From the NCBI GenBank assembly GCA_032718865.1, contig JALUTQ010000041.1, positions 434,001-498,000 of the forward strand: DNA of 64,000 nt, written 5' to 3'. Below the pieces are notes generated by a model. The model was not told the origin of the DNA, made no database searches, and saw nothing but the letters and a program-made list of their open reading frames with translations. This DNA is from Tilletia caries. Lineage: Eukaryota > Basidiomycota > Exobasidiomycetes > Tilletiales > Tilletiaceae. This document shows positions 11,977 through 23,270 of this stretch, one piece after another; within the stretch, counting starts at the first letter, position 1, and the number at the start of each line of letters is the position of its first letter. Both the position numbers and the translations under genes were made by a program.

Positions 11977-14249
11977 ATGGTCGCTGCACTGTCAGCCTTC
12001 TGCTCTATCCTCGCCGCGGTGGCCGTCCTTGCACAGACGGGTGCCTATGCCCAAATGGTCCCCGTGCCGGAGGGAAGGCATCAAATCCGGGCGCAGCCGC
12101 AGAGAAGCGAGCCTTCTTCTTCGACCCGACCTGCAAGGCCATCCAGGCTTTTATCTCGAACGCGTCTGCTATCTATGCGTTTGGCAGTTCCGAGTACAGC
12201 GCGGGGATCAGTGAGTATCTTAAGCTTACATGGAGCCACTTGTTTGTCATCGATTCGCCACTTACCCTCTGTTATACTTCCTCAATTCTCATTTTAAGAG
12301 CACTACTTCTCTTCTAGCGACTTCAACTCCCAGTGCTCGGTTGAGCCTGCCACTGCCGCCGACGTCTCCGCCATTGTGAGTCCAAAGCGTCTCGAAGGCA
12401 CCAAAGCCGCGTCCTGCCACTGACGCTGACACGTCCTTTCCGGTACACAGCTTAAGGTCCTGGGCACATCGAACTCAACCTTTGCAGTACGTCCTGCATG
12501 ATCTAGTCTCTTGGACGTCGGTTGCTCACGCTTTTCCCGATTTGACACATCACAGATTCGTGGCGGTGGTCACTCCACCGCACCTGGCTTCTCCGGGTCC
12601 AAGGGGGTCACCGTCGCAATGTTCCAGTTCAACGAGGTCACCTACAACAAAGCTACAGGGATCGTCAAATACGGCAGTGGTCTCGTCTGGGACCAGGTCT
12701 ACAAGGCACTGGAACAATACGACGTCAAGGTTCCAGGAGGTCGTGTCACGGGTGTGGGCGTCGCTGGCTTTACGCTCGGTGGAGGTTACAGCTTCATCAC
12801 CAGCCAGTACGGTCTCGCCACGGAAGGAGTCGTCGCCTACGATTTCGTCACGGCCACCGGTGAGGTGCTGTATGTTACTCAGAAGACCTATCCGGATCTG
12901 TTCTTCCTCCTCAAGGGCGGGTTCAACAATGCTGGCGTTGTCACCAACTTCTACGTGCGTGCTCGCCCGCGTGCCACTGCATGGGGTGGCAACCTGTTGC
13001 TGGACGGCAAGTATGTACGTATCCGTCAACTCTCTTCCACGAAGAAGGTAATCGCTTGCAATTGTGGGTGGTGCTGACATTGAATCTCACCATACTCCGA
13101 TCCGTTCCGACGTACTCGATATCCCCTTAGCTCGATACTGTCCTTAACCTCACCGCCCAATTTGGTTCCGAGGAGAACACAGACGCGCTCGGCGCTCTGT
13201 TGCCGGCAATTAATGCTTTCCTCGGCGTTCCTGTGGTTGCGGTTCAACTCTTCTACGACGATCCCAATGTGAGTTTGTCATCTTGACTGCATCGAGCTGC
13301 ACCTAGATAAGCTCGGGCTGGGAAGTACTGACTTGTACTTACTTGTGATCCTGATGTTTAATAGGGACCTCCCGCCGGATCCTTTGTGAAAAACATCTTC
13401 GACCAGCTCCTGGCACTACCCGCTGTCAAGCACGATGTTCTCGCGCATAGGACCATGGTTGACATCGTTGGCGCGTCGCCTTCCAACGCTATTGCCGGCA
13501 TGCGCGGTACTTTCTCCACCGTCACCTTGGAGCGACTGACTCCTGAGATCTTGCAGACGATCAAGGAGGAGTTCAAGGTGAGAGCAGATCCTTTCCTGTT
13601 CTGGACACGATGCGCGGATTGGAGCTGACTCCCATCTGAATACACTGTTTCTTTAGTTCTGGGGCACCATTGCGCCCCTCGGTGCGGGCATCTTCGTCTC
13701 GTACGACTTGGAGCCGTTTGTCAGGCAGAAGCGGTACCCTGACGCCTCGAGCACGGCCTGGCCTCATGACAAGATGCAGTCACCTCTCTTCATCATCTGT
13801 GAGTCACCTTTTCTCGCAAAACCTCCCACTTCTCTTGACCTGCCTCTCGCTGACCCTTGCCTTAACTTCCAAAACGGGTAACTCAGTCGCTTGGCCCATC
13901 GGACTTTCGGACATAATCTTCTATGACGCGATTCACAAGTCCACCAAGAAGATCAGAGCAGCCGCTACCGCGCAAGGCCAAAACCTCGACGGCCTGTACC
14001 CGTACCCGAACTACGCGCTGTACGACACTCCGCTGAAGGACGTCTACGGACCGAATGTGGCCCGACTGACGCAGATTGCGGCCAAGTATGACCCGTCGAA
14101 GGTGAGAGCATTTTGATCTACTTCAGAACAGAGGCAAGGAATGGAGCATGCTTGCTCACTTTCGCCCTATTCGTCTGCAGGTCATGACTCGTGCGGGAGG
14201 ATTCCTCTTCGCTCGTGGACAGAACACGTACAGCGTTTATGGCCCTTGA
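11977..14249 (+). CDS. Secreted FAD-linked oxidase, berberine-bridge type
   Basis: The product starts with a signal peptide (MVAALSAFCSILAAVAVLAQ) and so should enter the secretory pathway. The FAD-binding PCMH domain follows, with IRGGGHSTAPGFSG carrying the histidine used for covalent FAD attachment in the family. Next come PGGRVTGVGVAGFTLGGGYS and a substrate domain. The C-terminal BBE motif is YPNYAL followed by YGPNVARLTQIAAKYDPSK. The position of the second flavin-linking Cys is not a Cys here (VTGVGVAG), so single attachment is expected. About ten exons join in frame, for example 12318-12375, 12451-12486, 12556-13046, 13131-13268 and 14181-14249. The first junction is the least certain: intron 12041-12102 restores the frame but shortens the signal peptide end. 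Family members oxidise alcohols, sugars or alkaloid-like substrates, and the substrate here is unknown. Confidence 0.88.
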
Positions 14250-15299
14250 GCGACCTTCCTACGGATTGGACGACCTTGCCCATCGACACCTTGTTTCTGA
14301 CTTGTTATTTCCTGATTAAAAGGATTGTTATCGTATCTTAATGGAGCTATAATCGACATATGTATAGTGCTGGTCTTCACAATTGCCCGCCCACTTCTCA
14401 AGTTTCAGCCTTTGACACACCCAAGAAACCAAGCAATCACAGGACTTTTACCAGGTTCTTCAAACAAGCCAGGCGGGAGTCCCTTCAAGAAGTCCGAGCA
14501 AACCTCTTCGCGTCTATGGATCCGAGTATTCACTATTCTGCCTCGCGAACCCCTCGGTCAGTCCCAACAAGAAGTCCAATAGCAGCCACCAGCCTTTCCC
14601 ATCCCCATCTCCGACACTGTCGAGCGCGAATACTGGACTCCCAAACCAGGCCTAGCAACTCGAAATTGAGCGATTCCGACCCAACATCTGCGTCGCTTCC
14701 GCACCGGGAGCTGCAGACAAATGACGCGCTCTGACTTTGACGCTGTTTTTTCGCTGGCATCCATACGAGCTCGCGGCTGTCGCTCGGAATGGAATACTTT
14801 ACGCTGCCTGCCTTGCCTGCCTCACCTTATAGGCGGAAAACGGCTCTGCTTCAACGCTTCCCTCCCTCGGGACTTCGGAGGTCGGTGTTGGGCGCACCGA
14901 TCTCGGATAAACGGTACAAATAGAGTTTGGAAGCCGAGCCCGAAAGTTCGATTCTTCAGCCGCTAGCCGCTCGAGCCCGTGCCCATTCTTGTCTCTGGCG
15001 CAATACATATGTAAATCGACGGAACACACCTCGCACCTGCCTTTGTCCCGCGTCCTGTGCATGCTCGGTGCTATACGGAGGAGGACACACGCGCACGCCC
15101 CGCTGACGACCATAGCTGGTTTGACCGAGCGCCCAGCAGTGCCCAGCTACCATCAGGCGCATATATACCTTTGAGGAAGGACGACATATATAAAGGCACT
15201 CCACCCGCCGTGCTCTGCTCACCCTCTCGCTCTCCTCTCTGTATCGCCTCCTCGCTCCCTCTCGCTCTCTCTGGATCTCTTTTTTCTTCGCTAGAAACC
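14250..15299. other. Intergenic region between the oxidase and the DUF2235 gene
   Basis: No coding sequence is supported. A TATATAAAGG stretch near 15187-15197, about 105 bases before the DUF2235 start codon, is a plausible TATA element followed by a pyrimidine-rich leader. Confidence 0.5.
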
Positions 15300-17898
15300 A
15301 TGAGCGATCCGATTTCCGCCATCGCAGCCGTCTCGGCCGCTGCACAGGATTCTAGTGCTGACCCCTCCACCATCGCACTGAACCCCATCGCACCCGGATC
15401 GAACCCCATCGCGCTCGCTAACACAGCCAACAACAACCAGGAGGTAATCAGCGTCGGCGGCACTGCAACCACTCAGGGCGCGGCTCCCGCAGGACAGCAG
15501 CCTGTCAAGCCCTCCCAACCCAAGTTGGATCACCCGCATCCCCATATCGCAACTGGACAAGGCAACGGTGTCCTCCCCAGGCGCCCCAGGCAGCGTCTCG
15601 TTGTCTGTGCCGATGGAACATGGCAGAGTAAGTCATTTGCATATCAGACAAAGTTCGCATGATGGACAATCTTTGGGCTCACGCTCTACTTTTCCAGGTC
15701 GAGACACGGTCCAGTCTATTCTTCAAGGCAACGTCTTTACCTCTAAGGAAGAGAAGTGGCTCACCAACATCGCCGTTCTCGCCTCCGCCATTGCACCCGA
15801 TGCAGGAATTCCCGACGAAGACGGCATCATTATTCGTCAAAATGTTTTCTACCTGTCCGGGGTCGGCACAACAGTCAGTACCTGGCAGAACCTCTACGAA
15901 GGCGCGACAGGCGCCAGTCTCGCGGACAAGTTGGAAGACGCGTATGCATGGATTTGCGATAACTACCAAGAAGTAAGTGTCTCCTCTTCCCCCTTTATAC
16001 CATTCTGTAGAATAGCTGACCGTGTCGCGCCTTTCTAACTTCATTCTTTCACTAGGGCGACGAGCTCTTCTTCTTCGGCTTTTCTCGTGGAGCCTACACC
16101 GCTCGGTGGGTAGTACACAGCTCATACCTGCTAAAGAGTACTATGCTTAATTTGCTCTCAAACTCTCCCTAAAGTTGTCTGGCAGCATTCTTGAACTGGG
16201 CCGGCATCCTCCGAAAGCATGAACTTGTCTGGTTCCGCACCATCTGGGACGCCTATCAGAAACGCACTCCTGACAACCCGCACTCGCTCGAGGACGCTGC
16301 CGAGACTCTTCGGCGCTACACAGGACGGTACCCCTCCCGTGACGCGCAAGAGACCGTCAATGAAGGCGTAAAGGAAGGCGGGGTCGTGAAGAAGGAGGCA
16401 ACGGTGGAGATAACGCCGGACAGCGCCGTCGAACGCGTCAAAGCCAAAGTAAGCTGGGCCAAGGCTCCTCCCATTCAGGTTCTAGGTGTTTTTGACACCG
16501 TCGGAAGGTATGTGTCTCGTTTCCGCGTGTTTGGACTCGAACTCCGCCTCACTTCTTGATCACCTTTCTCTGATCGCTCTGCTTCCCACCAGTCTCGGCA
16601 TCCCCGGAAACTATATGACGCCCGCTGTCCAGAAGCTCTTCTCCTTCCTCGACCCCGGCTTGGGCAGCAACGTCAAGCATGCCTACCATGCACTGGCCCT
16701 GAACGAAGAACGAAGAGATTACCTGTGCGTGTTCAAGCCCATATCATTCTTCCCATCTTGGACCCAATCTCTGACGTTCTCTCCGCCTCGCCGGCTTCAG
16801 TCCCACGCTCTTCTTCCAAGACCCTAAGGAGATCCGCGACGAGTGGCCTCGCCAGGTCTTGCGTCAGTGCTGGTTCCCGGGAGAGCACAGTGATGTCGGG
16901 TAAGAAAGAGACAGAGAGGGGAAGATGAGAGAGGCTTTGGAGGGAGAGAGAAAGACTAACTGATCATCTTTCGTTCGTAGAGGCGGCTGGATCGATCACG
17001 GAGCAAGTGATAGTGAGCATTCCTCCTTTTTTTTGTGGGCCAAAAGCGACATTCACCCTCAACTTGTGTCTTTTCCTTCTCAGTCGCGCTCGCTTGGATG
17101 GTTGGACAAGTCATGGACACGTGAGTTTCTTTCCACTCTGCCTTCCAAAGCATCGAAAAGCATACATGGAGTATCGTCATTTATCTTCTGCCATCTCATT
17201 CTCTGAATTTGCCGCGTCGCAGATACGAGAATCCTCTCTTGAACATCGACATCGACGTGCTCCGCACTCTTCAAGACCGACGCTGCGAGTGGGCCAAACA
17301 GAAAGATCATGAATCCCGCAGCACACTCGAACTCCAGGGTATCCGTCAGGTCGACCATAAATTCGCCGACAGCAACGACCGCACGGCGTGGGCAAACGAC
17401 TGTAGGGTCGGCTACCGCCACGAACGTCTCCACCACTCCGTCGTCGCTAGTGGCAAGTACGACCCAGAGACGAGTCCGATGTTCGAGGAAATCCGCAAGA
17501 ACGACCGCGTCCGACTTGATCGGCTCTGGGCGAAGGCTTCGGACCCGAACAGCCTGACCAAAACGGAACGCGCGCTGAAGTGGGAGGTGGCGGAGAAGGA
17601 TCAAGTGCAGCCGCTCCAAGGTGCAGGAGCGGTTTCCGCCCGCGGACACGGTGGAAACGGTACGAGTATGTTCCCAATCACGCTCCCGATCGAGAAGCAG
17701 AAGGAGCAGGCCGAACATCACTCGGAGACGCCGCAGCATCCCAGGTCGCTCAGCGAGAAGATCAAGTTGGGGATGGAGGTTGTCGAGACCAGCTTGGCGG
17801 ACACCTTTAAGAGCGCGGCGTTGATTCCTGATGCCGTCTTTGGCAAGAAACATCACGAGGGTGAGGCGGAGGACAAGGACAAGGACGAGTCGAAGTGA
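15300..17898 (+). CDS. DUF2235 alpha/beta hydrolase
   Basis: Eight introns with consistent phases give a long protein. The N-terminal 90 residues are low-complexity. The DUF2235 domain then opens with RQRLVVCADGTWQS. The nucleophile elbow is GFSRGAYTAR (GxSxG). VLGVFDTVGSLGIPGN and WFPGEHSDVGGGW follow, the last matching the Asp/His region of the family. DUF2235 proteins are related to the Tle1 phospholipase effectors of bacterial type VI secretion and are common in basidiomycetes as cytosolic hydrolases. The fungal role is undefined. The C-terminus is Lys/Glu-rich, ending in EAEDKDKDESK. No signal peptide or membrane segment is seen. A TATA-like element lies upstream. Confidence is high for the family and low for the substrate. 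Confidence 0.88.
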
Positions 17899-18272
17899 TG
17901 GCAATCCTCGCACGATGTCTCTGGTTCGTCTCGCGTCACGCGTCACGACGAGCACTCTCGCAGGGAAAACGTTTCCAGGACATCCTGGGGTCTTCTCTTC
18001 CTTCTCTTCCACGGCGACCGAAAGCCAATTTGGCCGTCCGCAACTCTGGGTTCCCTTCGCTTTCGCACCGTCGTCGAAGAAATCTTCTTCGGCGCTCACG
18101 CTTATTCTTATCGTATTCTAGATGGAAATCAAATTGTCTCTTTACTAGGTACTTGAAGCTTGAATACTGAATGCCGCTGAAGCCGGCCCCTTGGCCCCTT
18201 GGTCGAGCTGTGACATCAACTGGAGCTGCCCGAATTTTGTCTAATACAAATACACTTCTTGCCGCGTTCTGC
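17899..18272. other. Convergent intergenic spacer
   Basis: This is the 374-bp spacer between the DUF2235 gene and the dioxygenase gene, which converge. It should hold both 3' ends, and no gene is seen. Confidence 0.6.
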
Positions 18273-19773
18273 TTACTCGCCGTCGAGCGGGCAGTTGGGC
18301 AACTGGTCGTCGACTTGGATGCCACCGCGTCGCGGGTGGTCACTGTCGGCGTAGCACGACTTCCATCCTCCCTGATGAAGTCAAGAGCGTGAATGAGCAT
18401 TTCCAATAGCGAGAATAGGAGCAAGAACAAACGGGCTCAGTCACTCACTTGACTCTCAGGGATGCTCAACCAGAGTCGGAGCAGGTGCCGTCTCGGCTTC
18501 GGGGCCGGGTGGTCCTTGTACGCTGTGCGCGCATGCAACACGTGGCAGTCGCTCACGAATTGCAAGTCGCCCACGTCGAGGACCATATGCAACGCCAGTC
18601 GGTTGGCGGTCTCCTCGAGGACGTCCATCGCCTCGAGCTGGAGCTCGGTCAGCGGTGGGATGAGGCCGGCTTCGATGTGCCGGGTGAGGGAACGGATGTA
18701 GTAGGGATCCCAGTGGCCTTGGAGACGCGTCTCGTCCTCGCCGGGTACCTGAGAGAAGATGGGCCGTTGGTAGAACTCGCGTTGGCCCTTTCCGGTTTCG
18801 CCCTTGCGATCGAAGTACCTGGAAAAGGAGTTGACGACACGGGGAGAGAGTCAGTACAGGGAGGGACTTTCCTCACAGGGCCTGGGTAACGAAACTCACC
18901 AGATGTTCTGTGAGAGAACTTCGGCAATGTCTGGACGGGTCCGCTGCAACTCGTTCCAGACGGTCTGAGTGGAGACAATGTCAGACTCTCCACCTTCGAT
19001 CGCCTTGTGCAAGCAGAGGAGACCGATCAGCGAGCCGGCGCTGTCAGTGTGGAAGAATTGACGAGCCGAGGTCGAGTAGATGCGGACTTTGTCGATCTGC
19101 GTTGGATCGTTTCCGAGATCCTGAGAAATTGGAAGCGTAGACGCGTTTTTTTAGTTTGCGTGTAGACTGCCATCAAGAAGTAACTTGGCTCATCGCGACT
19201 CACCTTGACGTGTCCCAAAATGTGGCCCTTCTTGTTCTGAGAGACGAAGTTGCCCAGGTACGAGCCAAGTCCGAGGTAGGCGATGGCAGAGATTTCTACG
19301 CCCCAGCGGTCGACGGGCAGGCCCTTGATGAGGGCAAACCCTTTCCCATCGACCAGGTCCCACTTCAGCTCATCCAGCGTCTTCGCCAACGACTCAGGGA
19401 GAGGGAACGTGGCCTTTTCGATCTCCGGCAAGGGACGTCCGCTGGCCTTCCACAGCAACGCGGCGCGCTCCAACTGCTCAATCTCCTCCTCGGACCAGTG
19501 CCGGATCCAGGAAGTAGCTCCAGCCGAGCCGGGGCGGTAGTCGTTCGAGTCCCACAGACGCGGGTTGGGCGCGATGTGCTTGGGAAGCTCGGAGTACGGC
19601 CGGAGGAGCTCGGGAATGGCGTCGTGCTGGCCTGAGGTGAGGACGAGCGGGGTATTCTTGAGGCTGCGCTGGTGCTCGATGGCTTCGGGCGTGGGCCAGG
19701 CTCCGTCTCCGCCCGGTCGTTGGGAGGAAGGGTCCCGAAGGGTGTGGGCTGCCTGCGGCTGGCTGGAAAGCAT
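18273..19773 (-). CDS. TauD/TfdA-type Fe(II), 2-oxoglutarate dioxygenase
   Basis: Four exons on the minus strand encode a protein of about 420 residues. The double-stranded beta-helix iron site is visible: the HxD pair in ARQFFHTDSAGSL, the distal His in FVSDCHVLHART, and the 2-oxoglutarate-binding Arg in RRHLLRLWLSIPE. The N-terminal part contains WDLVDGKGFALIKGLPVDRW, typical of the fungal TauD-like subgroup. Splice junctions after GHVK, QNI and IPESQ are canonical and in phase. The last exon ends NCPLDGE. The start was set at the ATG at 19773 (MLSSQPQ). An in-frame extension to 19881 exists but is Ser/Leu-rich and lies in leader-like sequence. Family members hydroxylate small molecules such as taurine, sulfonates or aryloxyacids. 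The substrate cannot be told from sequence. Confidence 0.88.
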
Positions 19774-20444
19774 TTTCAAGTAAGGAGGACAGGACAGGAA
19801 GAAGCTTTCAGCGGAGGTGATAGCGAAGGAAGAAGCTGAAGAGGGGAGGGGAAGAAGAATGAGCTCAGAACTTGGCTCCACGCTCGCGCCTTATAAATTC
19901 CTCCAGCCTGATTCTCCTCTCTCCCATACGACCGGAGGCTGCCGCCATCGGGGGACGATGGCGAAGTGAGTCAGTTGCAAATCCTTATGGCGTGGTCTTG
20001 GGGCACACTCGTTCCCACATCACGCCTTCTTGCCTCTTGGTGGAAGGCTTGCGTGCTTCGGGGCTTCCGGCCTGCTCGCTCTTCTCACACGACCACCGGC
20101 GAGGATGATTTCCGACTTTTGATTCTTGAAAGCACTTTCACGAACAGAATCTCATCCCAACACCGACACTCGACAGGGAAGTCGAAGCGGGGTGGGCTGC
20201 CCAAGGCGCGGGATGGGCGGTGGGCGATGGGAGCTCGTCCCGCTGCCCTCGTTCGGTGCTGGGCGTTCGTTGTCTGTTCCGTGAAAGGTGTGTGATGAAG
20301 GATATGCGAAGCGGAGGGAAATCTGGTGTTGATGTGTTGTTCTTCCTCCCGTCCTCGCACTTCCCAGCTGGGCATCGCGGCCACCACGACGCAGAGCTGC
20401 AGGATTGTCAGTGAGCGTAGCCGCAAGCAAGCGCTAGGTCGAGA
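19774..20444. promoter_or_regulatory. Divergent promoter region, dioxygenase / Iwr1-like gene
   Basis: A 671-bp region separates two head-to-head start codons. TTATAAATTCC at 19890-19900 is a possible TATA element for the dioxygenase. No gene is seen in it. Confidence 0.45.
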
Positions 20445-21419
20445 ATGTCAGCTCCTCATGATGCTGCGACCATCTCGTTCTCAACTCTCCAGCCGCGATC
20501 TGATCGGGACCGGCCACGGCTCAGTCGTCGCAGAGAGCGAGCGGAGGAGGAGGACGATGAAAACGAGGACGAGGATGCGCGCGTCTTGTCGGGCCAAGTA
20601 AATGGTTCAAGAGATGCCGCAGCCGTCGCGCCGCAAGGGCGCTCACAGCACAGGGCTGTGGGCAAACACGATCAGCAAGAGCAGGAGCCCGCGCGCAAGC
20701 GACGCAAAAAGCGTCCCACGACGGGCAATGCTGCACAAGAGCGCCTGTCCCTCCTGGGTGGACCAGCTGCCCCAGGCCCCTGGGTCGTTGCTGACGGTCA
20801 ACGCAGCGCAGTCCAAACATCGTCCAGAAGGCTTGCCAAACTCCCTAAAAGCTCGTCAAATGCTGCTGGGTTGATGGACGTCGCCGCCATGGAGGCCGAA
20901 GGTGTCGACAGGCAATTTGCGGACATGCTGAGCGAATATCTGAAGATGGATGAGACCATGGAGGACGCTCCGACATCGACAGCCCACCCGACAAATTCAT
21001 CGCATGGTGACTCATCGAATGTGCCAGCGCGCTCTACAATCACCTCGTCGTCGAATTGGCAAGCTCGGGCTCCCAAAGAGCGCATCATTCCTGGAATGGG
21101 ACCTCGGTCTGCTATGCAAAACGGGTCAAAGGCAGACTTCTCCTCGTCCGGTTATAGAGACGCCAATGGAGATGCAGCGTCCGATCATTCCTCAGACTGG
21201 GAGGACGAGAAGAAGGAAACGGCCGATGAAAGCGGGGACGACTCGTCCAATCCTGATCTTGATCGACAAGGCGGAGACGAAGACAGCAACTCAGAGGGCT
21301 TCTACCAGAACGACTATCCGGAAGGTCAAGACGACGACGACGAAGCAGGCTGGGACAGTGATGAGGACGACGAGGACGAGGGGGAGGCAAGCGATCAGTA
21401 CGGCGACGAGGATGATTGA
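20445..21419 (+). CDS. Acidic Iwr1-like protein (candidate)
   Basis: An intronless gene encodes 324 residues. The N-terminal third alternates acidic and basic stretches and carries a strong nuclear localisation-like cluster (ARKRRKKRP). A middle segment reads GVDRQFADMLSEYLKMDE. The C-terminus is very acidic and contains DSNSEGFYQNDYPE followed by a run of Asp and Glu. That last motif resembles the conserved C-terminal motif of Iwr1/SLC7A6OS, the adaptor that carries assembled RNA polymerase II into the nucleus. The N-terminal basic motif usual for Iwr1 is not evident, so the call rests on one motif. It might instead be an unrelated acidic nuclear protein. It is divergent from the dioxygenase gene and convergent with the thioesterase-like gene. 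Confidence 0.5.
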   Translation: MSAPHDAATISFSTLQPRSDRDRPRLSRRRERAEEEDDENEDEDARVLSGQVNGSRDAAAVAPQGRSQHRAVGKHDQQEQEPARKRRKKRPTTGNAAQERLSLLGGPAAPGPWVVADGQRSAVQTSSRRLAKLPKSSSNAAGLMDVAAMEAEGVDRQFADMLSEYLKMDETMEDAPTSTAHPTNSSHGDSSNVPARSTITSSSNWQARAPKERIIPGMGPRSAMQNGSKADFSSSGYRDANGDAASDHSSDWEDEKKETADESGDDSSNPDLDRQGGDEDSNSEGFYQNDYPEGQDDDDEAGWDSDEDDEDEGEASDQYGDEDD

Positions 21420-21719
21420 ATGCTACATGCTTCAGATTATCTGTCCCGCACCCATAATAATCAAAATTGCACAATGGAATCTTCGCAAGCATTCCGATAT
21501 CATGGCGTACCCTCCCGCTCGCTCTACTGCGTCAGCTTAGACTTTGACTTATGGGTTTCGGTAGGGCAAGATGCGTTGCCGCATGTTCAGCAGGCCTCGT
21601 TCAGTCGTCAAAACAAGTCGCTCAATTCATTCGTGTATGCATGATTGATGGCGCGAAGAAACATGAGACAGAAAGGCAGTTGTCCATAGGTCAGAGCACG
21701 TCCTGCACCAAGTATCTTT

Positions 21720-23270
21720 TCAGGCGTTGGTGGCAGACAGGCAAGCCCTGAGCCACTGCCCGACTTGATGGCAACCGACCGGAGAGAGCATCTCGTTGTG
21801 AGTGAAAGGAATGGTCTGCACCCTCGTCAACACCTGCGCCACGTTTTCTCCGAGCGCATGGTCGTTCACGGTCCACTGCGACAGGCCAGGAGCCAGCTCA
21901 GGGCGAGCCCAGCCGTTGACCTTGGAGAGAAAGCGACGGGTCAGGATCACCCTCTCGTTGTATGGAATTGAGTGGGCAAAGTTGCAGAGCCGACCTGCCT
22001 TGAGGAGGAAGACATGGGCGAAGGTGTCCATTTGGAGAGCGCTGGCAGACTTCAACGCCTCCCGTCGTGTGATTGTTGAGGGACGACCCACGAAAGCTGT
22101 CGGATCCTCGTCCTTGAGGAGGGCTGCCGACAGATGATATTGATCCCGCAGATGCTGAACGGTCCCGTGGGCAAAGGACTTCAGAGCTGCGTTGGTAACG
22201 ATGCAGCGATCGGTGAAGGAGAGGCTGGAAGGGGAGCAGCGCGGGCTACCAGTACGCAAAGCCAGCAGCTTGCGGTGTGATCGAATGTGCAAATCGCGTG
22301 CCGTAACGGGGACGCTCGTTGGCACTGTGACCGTCTGGTTGGGTTGGACAGCCTCCTGAAACGGCGCCCACGACTCGTTGAAGGAGTCGATCATCATGAC
22401 GAAGACGCGTCTCTTCTCCTTCTGCGACTGCTTGATCTCCTCGCTCTCTGTTTCCTCGCATTCTGCCCATTTGTACGCCAGAATGGCCGCCATCTCACGA
22501 GCGACATTGCCGCCGAAGCCCCAGCCGCCGAGGAGGTAGGGCCCGTCCTCGGCGATCGTCCGGATATGCTTGAGGTAGATCTCAGCAGCGTCGCGGACGG
22601 ACCGGAAGGCCAGCCCGTTAGCCAAGTAACTGTTTGAAAGGGCGTACACTTGGCGGTCGAGGTCCGGTAGACCCAGATACGCCACACCGAATCCAGCGTC
22701 CGGGTGGATGAGAAACAGAGGAGCTTTGGCGCTCTGCGAGGGAGAGCTGCCGCACTGCAGGTCCATCAAGACCGGGAAGTTCTGGTAGTCGTTCGAAATC
22801 AGATCGGGCACGGAACGGAAGGCATCGGCAGAAAGCACGTTGTCGGGAGTCCAGGTTGCGCTGGCCCTTTGGTTTTCGTCCAAGTCCCAGACAGCAGTAA
22901 AAGGCACGCTCGGCAACGTCCTCGGTGTCTTGAGGTCCTCCCAGCCAGATTTGCGGAGGCGGTCCAGGGTTCCGGCGGTCTGGATCACGATTGGCAGACT
23001 GCCGCTGGAATTGGTCAGGGTGTCGACGACGAGGTTACGGGGCCCACGCCGTCGTTCCAGGAGAGAGCCTCTCATACGCAAAGCGCGTCTGGTCGCAGGA
23101 GGAGGAGCGATGAGTGGTACAGCCTTTCGATCGGACGGCTCCGGTTCCTCTTCCTCTGGCTGTGGCACCGCATCCGTCGCGGGCCTGTCCGTCGTTCCGC
23201 AATCCTCATCGCGGTGGCAATCCGGACTTTCGGACCGGTTGTTCTGGATGTTCCTTGGGTTGTCGATCAT
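21720..23270 (-). CDS. Thioesterase-fold protein lacking the nucleophile serine
   Basis: A single exon encodes 516 residues from the ATG at 23270 (MIDNPRNIQNN). A longer frame to 23522 is hydrophobic and leader-like, and was not chosen. Residues in the middle follow the thioesterase domain of polyketide and peptide synthases: APLFLIHPDAGFGVAYLGL, then RTIAEDGPYLLGGWGFGGN, then a late His in TIPFTHNEMLSP. In active enzymes the elbow is GWSxGG, whereas here it is GWGFGG, so Ser is replaced by Gly. The His position is kept. The N-terminal third is charged and Pro/Arg-rich without a known domain. It is a stand-alone protein, with no synthase next to it. It may be a pseudoenzyme or binding protein, or may use another residue. 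The gene is divergent from CND1. Confidence 0.78.
   Translation of the reverse strand: MIDNPRNIQNNRSESPDCHRDEDCGTTDRPATDAVPQPEEEEPEPSDRKAVPLIAPPPATRRALRMRGSLLERRRGPRNLVVDTLTNSSGSLPIVIQTAGTLDRLRKSGWEDLKTPRTLPSVPFTAVWDLDENQRASATWTPDNVLSADAFRSVPDLISNDYQNFPVLMDLQCGSSPSQSAKAPLFLIHPDAGFGVAYLGLPDLDRQVYALSNSYLANGLAFRSVRDAAEIYLKHIRTIAEDGPYLLGGWGFGGNVAREMAAILAYKWAECEETESEEIKQSQKEKRRVFVMMIDSFNESWAPFQEAVQPNQTVTVPTSVPVTARDLHIRSHRKLLALRTGSPRCSPSSLSFTDRCIVTNAALKSFAHGTVQHLRDQYHLSAALLKDEDPTAFVGRPSTITRREALKSASALQMDTFAHVFLLKAGRLCNFAHSIPYNERVILTRRFLSKVNGWARPELAPGLSQWTVNDHALGENVAQVLTRVQTIPFTHNEMLSPVGCHQVGQWLRACLSATNA

Noticed and set aside
18437..19140. Plus-strand frames opposite the dioxygenase
   Set aside because: They are antisense shadows of the minus-strand exons and carry no recognisable domain.
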